Shown here: positions 27,901 through 36,900 of the stretch, in pieces
How positions within the stretch are numbered: the stretch's first letter is position 1
Layout: every line of letters begins with the position of its first letter
Source: Planococcus citri
Lineage: Eukaryota > Arthropoda > Insecta > Hemiptera > Pseudococcidae
Direction of reading: 5' to 3'
Assembly: GCF_950023065.1 (NCBI RefSeq)
Contig: NC_088677.1
Location: 20,481,230-20,545,229, forward strand
Length of the DNA stretch: 64,000 nt
Notes under the pieces: model-generated
Told to the model about the DNA's origin: nothing
Seen by the model: only the letters and a program-made list of their open reading frames with translations
Databases searched by the model: none
Made by a program: the position numbers and the translations under genes

Positions 27901-30900
27901 AGCTCATTTTTCGATTCTCTTGTAAGTTTTGTAAAAAAAAAAAATAGGTAATTTCAAGTATTCACTAATCAAGTAAGTACTCTGCATGCGATAAATTTTT
28001 TAGATACTTACACACTGGAATTAGTACACACGGATCTCCATTGACTATTATGGTAAATCTGCAATCTGCCGGTGAAAACATTAGGCCCATCGACTAATCG
28101 GACACGTTTGAGGTATTCGCTCGATTCAGGTATCAAATTCTCATTGGTGTTGGCAGCCGAGGTGAAAACAATCCTTTCCTGAGGTTCGCCCTGCGTACAC
28201 AAAAAGAAAAAAAATCACAAAATGAAGTACAGCGATTACAATACCAGACAGCAGACACATTTCTATTCTACTATAGACTTAAGACTGACTATCGATACAT
28301 TGACGCGGAAATTCGCTACAGTTATGTCGCAGAACAATTTCCATAAAAAAAAAATAATAATTCGATACTGTTTCGGTCATCCTATACATTTTGCAAAATT
28401 GATCGACCATTTAGGAGAGGTTAATTTCGCGATATCGCAACCGTTCAGAAGTGACAATTCTCTGCTCGAATTCACTCTGTTGACCCCAGTTTAAAGCACT
28501 ATTCAGGAAGTGTTTGTTTTTGAACAAAGAAGTGAACAGACAGGTAGGGTATAGGTAAAGGGAAAAAAATCATCGCTTAATGCGAACTAATTTTAATTCT
28601 TTTGTTTATCTATTAAATAAACGATTAAAACGTGTTTTTTATTATCTATTCATGTAGATACACGTTGCAATTCAATGGAAAATTCAAATATCACGTATGG
28701 TCTACTTATACCCATACCTTACCTACCTACAACTCACTACCACACGTGTAATATGTACAAACGTGTCTATATTACTCATTAAGACTACAGCACGGCGAAT
28801 AATTTCGTTAAAAGTGAAATGATACTCATTTTGATGGACGTTTCGAGCGTAACAATGGCCACAGATACTTTCGATCGTCCTACCAATTACACTCTCGTAC
28901 ACTTGCTTTCGGATACGCTCAACGCTGCTGTTACGAGTATTATACGATTATCACACATTGTACCTTCTGCAGCACGTACCTCACCTCACCTCGTCATTGG
29001 TCAACATCTCCTACATCTACAACACTATCGCATCACCAATCAATCGTCGAACATAATGATGTTCAGTTTACACGTCCTTGATCGAGTCTATTGCCTTATA
29101 CAATCAAAAAATTCTTTCCACACATTGAAACTGTCGTCCAAAGAGATTCTAACCAATCGAAAAATTACTCTTTCTAGTACCATCTGGAAAAAAAGTAGCC
29201 CGAACCGCAAAGATATGTACCTATACCTAACGCTGACGCAGCAATTAAATAACATTTGTAAGTACACAATTGTTTATATGTACCTACGAATAAATATCAC
29301 ACGAATTCACTGAACAGAAAAATGCAGTTGTACTCACTCAGACCCAGGGAATATTTTTTCTCGATTCTACGTGACAATCAAACCGTGACTATGTTTCCGT
29401 CACTATAAGTTCAACTGTCCAATGCAACTGTGTCATTTCGAGTTAAATGTCAGTAATTTACAGAACACATAAACCAAATCGCTGCACGAATATGGACGAC
29501 TATTATACATACGGATATGTATGTACTGCGATTAGTCATAAATGGGAAACAATGAACTGACACGTGTATTGGGTGTTTGGTCATTTTGTTACACTTACAA
29601 TTTTCCTAGAATAGAAAAAAAAATCACATCTTAAAAATTGAAGGGGCAAACTTGATTCAAAATTTCCAAATTTTTCGTGCTCTAGATTTTGATAAAATAT
29701 GTATATTACATATGAATTTTGAATTCTAAAATTGTGTTTGGCCTTTCAATTTTGCTGATAGACAAGGCTTAAATGTCCCAAAAATACTGAAAATCAGTAT
29801 CTTTATTATTAATTTTTAAACATTTCAGAATAACTTCTTCCACCCAACAGGTAGATTTCAAGTCGTTTTGGAGCCTCCAGCGACTTTTTGAAAATTACGG
29901 GAGCCTCCAGCAAATTTTCCAACGTTCGAAATTTCCATAAAATTTTACCAAACAAAGCTAGAAATCCAAAATCCACTCTGCACTCTACTTTCAATACGCT
30001 ATCAAGTCCAGCGCGGGTTGATTTCAAATCGTTTTGGAGGATCCAGCGACTTTTTGGAGATTATTGAAGTCTTCAGCAGATTTTTAAAACTTAAAACTTC
30101 CACAAAATTTTACCAAAACAGAAGTTTTTAAAACCAAAACGGATTCAGACTGCCTGCAATCCACCTCGGAATTAATGTCAAAAATCGAGTATAAACTGAA
30201 TTTCATCTTTCTATCTCAAATGGAGACGGAAGGGTAACTGTAAGGTAATTTCTCACATTTTCAAAGGATTTTGAAATCGATGGACAAAAATATGTTTCAG
30301 TCTGGAATACACCGATTTTGAAAAAAAAATAATAAATAAAATATCTTATTGCCAATGAAAGTCCAAAAAGTAGCTGGAAACTACAAAACGACTAGGAACC
30401 ACATACAGTCGACTTCACAGCGTATTGAAATAAGTTCGTAGAGTAAATTTTGGATTTCCAGATCGGTTTTGTAAAATTTTATGGAAATTTCGAGCATTGA
30501 AAAATCTACTGAAGACTCCAGTAATTTCCAAAAAGTCACTGGAGACTTCAAAACGATTTGAAAGCTACCTGCAGTCAACTTCATAGCGTATTGGTATTAT
30601 TTCGCATTTTCAACTGCATTTGATGAAATTTTGTGCAGATTTCAAAATTAAAAAAACCACTGGAGGCTCCAAGAATTTTCAAAAAGTCGCTGGAGGCTCC
30701 AAAATGACTTAAACTCACCGGCAATCGACTTTATTATAATGTGCTTAAATTGAAATCCAGCGTGAATTTTGGATTTCCAACTTCATTTGATGAAATTTTG
30801 TGGAAATTTCAAGGTACAAAAATCTGCTGGAGGCTCCAGAACTGCTCAAAACGGTTTCCAACCGTTTTGAATCCATTTGGTACGTCGAAAATAGGATACT

Positions 30901-33900
30901 TGCCAAATTTCTGCTTTTTAAATCAATTTAGTAAAATTTTTATTTTTTTTCTCATTTTTGGTTTAGATTAAATTTGATTTTCAAAAATTCACCAAAAATC
31001 GAAAAATGCACTTTAGGACTTGAATTGTTGACTGGTGATTAATTTTTGCGTCCTCTTTCAATCTACGAGTAGGTTTGTCCAGTTCAAAAAATTTCATGCG
31101 AGTCCTATGTTGGAAATCAAAATCTATGATTTAGGCTGATCTGTCAATCAAAATGGCTGTCATTTTGCTAGCAGGGCCAATTTTTTTAGCAAGTTTACTT
31201 TAAAATGTTCCTTAGGATGTCCCCTTTAAGAAAAAAGTTGTCCCGGAGGATCAGAAGAGGGCTGCAGTTACTCCATATACGCCGGACTATAGTATGTACC
31301 TATGACCACCTAATACATGTGGAAAAAATTACTGCAGAGACCGATACGTACGTGAATGGGTTCAATATACATATGTATGTACCCACTTACCCAGTACCTA
31401 CTAATTCACCTGTTTGTAAAAATGTAAATAAAACATACCACTATTGTATCCGGTCATCGTAACCATACGGTGCTGGAGCAATTAGTAATGCATCGTTTGA
31501 CGGTTATTCGACCCCCAACTCTTTCGATTGGGGAGAGGGGGATATGTACCTATTTTACCAGACCGAAAGTATGAGTTATTGAAGCGAATTACGAGCCACC
31601 AAGTCAAGTACAGTCTATTTGTATTTACGATTTTATTATGTTTAAAAATACGGACTGAATTATTTAAAGATTTTAATCATCTTCTGCTCTGGTCGTTATG
31701 GACTTGTGAGGTGTGCTCGTAGATGAATTATGAGAGGAATTTTCGCTTATCATCTTTACAGGCGTTTTACCGTTAAGTTTTATGCGATGAGATTTTAATT
31801 GGTTAAATTAAAATTGCCATAGCGGTTTGAGCACCCAGTACGTAGACCTACGTCCTGTATGTATCCGAATTAAACCTACCTATAATACAAAATATACGTA
31901 CCTACTAGTATAGCAATACAGCGTTCTCGGGTCGGTCACACCTAAAATCGTGAAAATTTCTAGGTATAGGTTTAGGTACCATCTTTCGGTCAAGGTTAGC
32001 TAATTTTTTTCGCTAGTAGGTAAAGGTATTTAATCCTGGTGCTGTGCTGTGGTGGTTTTCGTTGTCCTACAATTAAGCTTTGTTTATGTACTATGATTAT
32101 ACACTTTGGTAATGATGTAATAGCAATTTTTTTCATTGACGAGTGAAATTATCGAATACGTACAAAACTGCACCACCAGGCGTGTTTCTCGTTTATTATT
32201 CTGCGTTGTGTTTCGAAGAGGAAGTAACTAGGTACTATTACCGGTGTTTTTAAAGATCGTGCAACGATGTAGAAGATATGTTGAAAAAGGGATATTTTTT
32301 TTAACTGGGGGGAAAAGTTCATCTCCCGCCCTCTCCCACCCTTTGAATTTCTACTGAATGCATCGATAGTTCCCTATAGCGTATTGAAATTAGTTTACAC
32401 AATAAATTTCGGTTTTCTAACAGCATTTGATGAAATTTTGTGGAAATTCCAAATTTCAAAAATCTACTGGAGGCTCCAAGAATTTTCAAAAATTCACTGG
32501 AGGCTCCAAAATAACTTGAAATCACCAACAGTCGACTTAATAGAGTGTTCAAGTTGGAATTCAGCGTGAATTTTGGATTTCTAGTCTCGTTTTATTAAAT
32601 TCTGTGGAAATTTCAAGTTTCAAAAATTTGCTGGAAGCTCTAGAACTGCTCAAAACGGTTTGAAGCATGTTTCGAATCGATTTGGCAGGTCGAAAATAGG
32701 GTACATGCCAAATTTCGGCTTTCTAGGTCAATTTTTTCATTTTTTATTCTCATTTTTGGCTTAAATTTAATTTTTAAAAATTCACCAAAAATCGAAAAAT
32801 ACACTTAAGCACTTGAAATTTTTGCATGCTCTTTCGAACTAGCTTAGTCCCGTTCAAAAAATTTCGGGCGAGTCCTATGTTAGAAAGCAAAATCTGTGAT
32901 TTTGGCTGACCTGTTAATCAAAACGGCCGCCATTTTGTTAGTAAGGCCAACTTTTTTTGGCAAGTTCGCATCAAAATGTTCCTCAGGATGTCCCCTTCAA
33001 AAGAAAAGCTGTCCCGGAGGATCAGTTTGGGGGGGGGAGGGCAATTACTCCATATTTATGCCATATTATTATGCCGTACTATATGCAACGTAAGCATATA
33101 CGAACGAAAGTTTCGGCATATTCGACACACTAGTGGCAGTAGATTTCACTCGTTGTTATAGAATATTCCAAGATGACGATACCGATGACTAAATACTTGA
33201 ATTACGCATCGTATACCATTTTCTATGTATAATCATCACTTACTATCGTAAGGTACATAAACAAGAATCGAGAACGAAACCTATTTTCTCCATTATTCCA
33301 ACACAATACACAGTGGAGCACATTTAGTGCGTCGCCTCGCTAAGAAAGCTTGAATAATTCTTCAAACCGTACCTGTAGGTTAGATACCTATAGTTTGATA
33401 ATTCAACAATTTTTTTCATTCATTCGAACAATAGAAAGTTTACCAATACCAATTTTCATCAAATTCAAAACACCAGCAGTAATCAATCCAAAATTGACAT
33501 AAATCAGCAATATTACTGGAAATGAATGTAATAATCACCCATATTTCATCTTTCTCCTCGTTCCTCTCTTATTCATAGCATTATTATTATGGTATTGATG
33601 ACAAACCGCACAATTCTTCGGAGACTAATTCTTACTCACAATACTACGAATACGAGAAATAGGCAAAAAATGAGTATCATTAATTCCGTTATCACGCATG
33701 TGACGACGATGACGAGTCATTACAGCATCGACCTGAGGTCTCGAAGGGTCATTATGATTAAACCCGAGTATCATACCGTTGCTAACACCTACTCGACGAC
33801 GACGTTGAAATGCCATTAACCAAATGAATTTTTTTCTTTTTCAAATACCATATTCTTTGTTTGTATTCAGCTAAGGTACTGTTGTCAACGTGTTGTTTCC

Positions 33901-36900
33901 TCGTCGTCATGATTTTTCAACATCGTTTAAAATATTGTTGCTTTTCTTTCCTTTCTCATTCCGAAATACTCTGTCATGTCACGATTATGGACGTGTAGAG
34001 TCGGTCGTTCTCGTTACCATCGAATTGTCTCTTCACTGCATTGGTAAGCTATGGCCGAAAATAGAGACTATTATAATGTCTCTATTGACCTATACTAGAA
34101 AATGAGAAGAGGAGGGGGAAATACTCGTGAAATCAAAAGTTCTTGATCCCATTTCCTACACCTCTTGGTCTGATAGTGAGAATCGACCAAAAAATATCAA
34201 AAAATCAACGATTTCATTGCACTTGGAGGAAGAGGGAACAACGTAAATTATATCATCAGGAGTCAAAATTCTTTCTCTCCCTCCCCTCCCTTCCGCCAGT
34301 TCCGCTAAATACAGAGCTAGGAAAATTCAAAATAGTTAATTTTTCTATACGCTTTAACGAGTTTAGCAAAATATATTTTAATTTAATTCATTTTCGAGAA
34401 CATTTTCATCGAAACGGCAATAATACGAAAACTGACAAGGCCTCAAGTCCCCCCCCCCCCTCAAAAAAAATATGAAATTGTCTGAAAATGCTGACCCTTC
34501 GTTGAAATGTAATAATTAATAAAGATAGTTAAAATTGATTAAAAACTGATGAATATCATTGAAGATTACGAAAAAGTGATCAAATATTGTCGAAATGGAA
34601 TGAAACTGTGCAAAAAACCACTCAAAAAGGTACCAAAAATTGATGGAATTTCGGAGGAATTCAGAAAGAAAAATTGATCGAACACTATCCAAACTGAATG
34701 AAATTCAGTAAAAATTACAAAAAATAAATTGCTAAAGATTACCAAAAAAATTGATAGAATTTTAACAAATATATCAAAAATTACACGAAACAACCTTAAA
34801 ATTTGTTAAAATGATATAAAATGACCAATGAGAAAGTTGATCAAAATTATCACAATAGAATAAAATTTGCATGAAATTACATGAACTATTCTAAAATTTC
34901 AAAAAGAACAAGAGGATGTCTAACAATTTCTAAAAAATAATCAAAATAGTAAAATTGAAGTCGACTTGCCAACAATGGCGAAAACATTCAACGTTTATGA
35001 AATTTCTCAAGATTTGAGCAAAATCTCGCAAAAAAATTAGAAGCACTGTCGTCTAATGAAAAGAACCTGGGCCAAAAAAATTGAATCGTAATTTGAACCA
35101 CGTCTGAAGAAATAAATCGATATTAAAAAAGCCAAAAACCCATCAAATTTGTTTGTTTTTTTTTGAATTTGGCAATAATAACTAAAAAATTGGCATCACT
35201 GTGTTCCAAAATATTTCTCCAGTTTCAGAAATGCAGTGATGGTAAAACTTTTATATTTCAGTTTTTTTGCTTTCTTCAGTTTTCAGTGTTTCAGTTTCAA
35301 TAGAGCAGAGTGTCAACAAAATTTCAAAATGAAAAAGTAGGACTTGAATAGGACTTTTAGCAGGACTTTCAGTAGGTCATTTTTCAAGCACTTATGGCAT
35401 TTTTAAGGTTTGGGGGGGGGGGTCAAAATTTAAATTCAAGTTTTTAGCCAAATTTTTGTAAAAAAAAAAAAAATGTCTTCAAACACCTTATGATTTTATT
35501 TAAACACGTAGACATCAAAAATATAACGTTTCACTTCAATTTTTAGTTTACTTCCATTTTCTCTTTAAAGATTTTAAAAATTTATGAATATCACATCATG
35601 TTCGCTTAAAATCAAATTACACTCGAATTCTTCAATTTCGAATGTGAATATTTCATTTGCTTCAAAATATTTTAATTCTAATCTTTATTTCTCGTTGTAG
35701 AATTGAAAATGTAAAAAAAAAATCAAATGAGCACGAGCGAAGCGAGGCCAAAAACTCTCAAAAATTAGTATTTTGAGGAATATGAAAACAATATTTTCTG
35801 GTGTGATGAATGAAGAAGTTCATTATTTTATGTTTCAAAATTTTAAAATTCGAATGATAATTATTTTTTTTTTAAATTCAAGCTTGAAAAAAAAACGTAA
35901 ACAAGTCTGAGAAAAGCGAGGCCAAAAGCGTTCAAAAATTCAATCATGTTTTCAGAAGTAAAAACAAAAGGTTTCTTTATGGAGAGAAGAGTTTATTTTT
36001 CTAATTCAAACTTGAATATTTCTTGACTTTGAACAATAAGTTTTCGATGTATGCGAGAAAAGAAGAGCAAAAGCTCTCAAAAATGTGTAATTCAAAATCT
36101 AAAAAAGTCGACACAAGCCTTTTTCCACAAAATTTGTTCAAAATTCCGGAAAAAAGGGAGAAAATTGAAAATTTGACGAACTCTTATTGAAAAAAGTAGG
36201 TCTTTTGGATAAAATTGTTGAAAAGTAGGATTTTAGTACCTAGGATTAATAGGACTAGTAGGACCTGTTAGACACCTGAGGAAAAAACCATGATTTTTTG
36301 AAAAATGGGCCACTCTTTGAGAATCCATATTTCCTTCCCAGGATAGGACTTGCACAAAATTTTTCAAACCCTACAAATGTAGATCGAAAGATCAGGCAAA
36401 AATTCATCAGCTGTCAAAATTTCAAGTGCTAAAGTGCATTTTTCGATTTTTGGTGAATTTTTGAAAATCAAATTTAGGCCAAAAATGAGGTAAAAAAACA
36501 AAATTTTACCAAATTGACCAAGAAATTTTCGACATACCAAATCGATTGGAAACTGTTTCAAACCGTTTTGAGCAGTTCTGGAGCCTCCATCAGATTTTTG
36601 AAACTCGAAATTTCATCAAAATGGAGTTGGAAAGCTGAAATTTATTCTGCAAAATAATTTCAATACGCTACGAAGTACTGTAGGTAAATTTCAAGTCGTT
36701 TTGGAGCCTCCTGCGATTTTTTGAAAATTACTGGAGCCTCCAGCAGATTTTTTAAACTTTAAATTTTTACAAAATTCCATCAAAAATGGAGACGGAAAGC
36801 TGAAATTTACTCTACACTCCAATTTTAACACCCTTCAGGTGGCTTCAAGTCATTTTGGGGCCTCCAGTGACTTTTTGAAAATTACTGGAACCTCTAGTAG

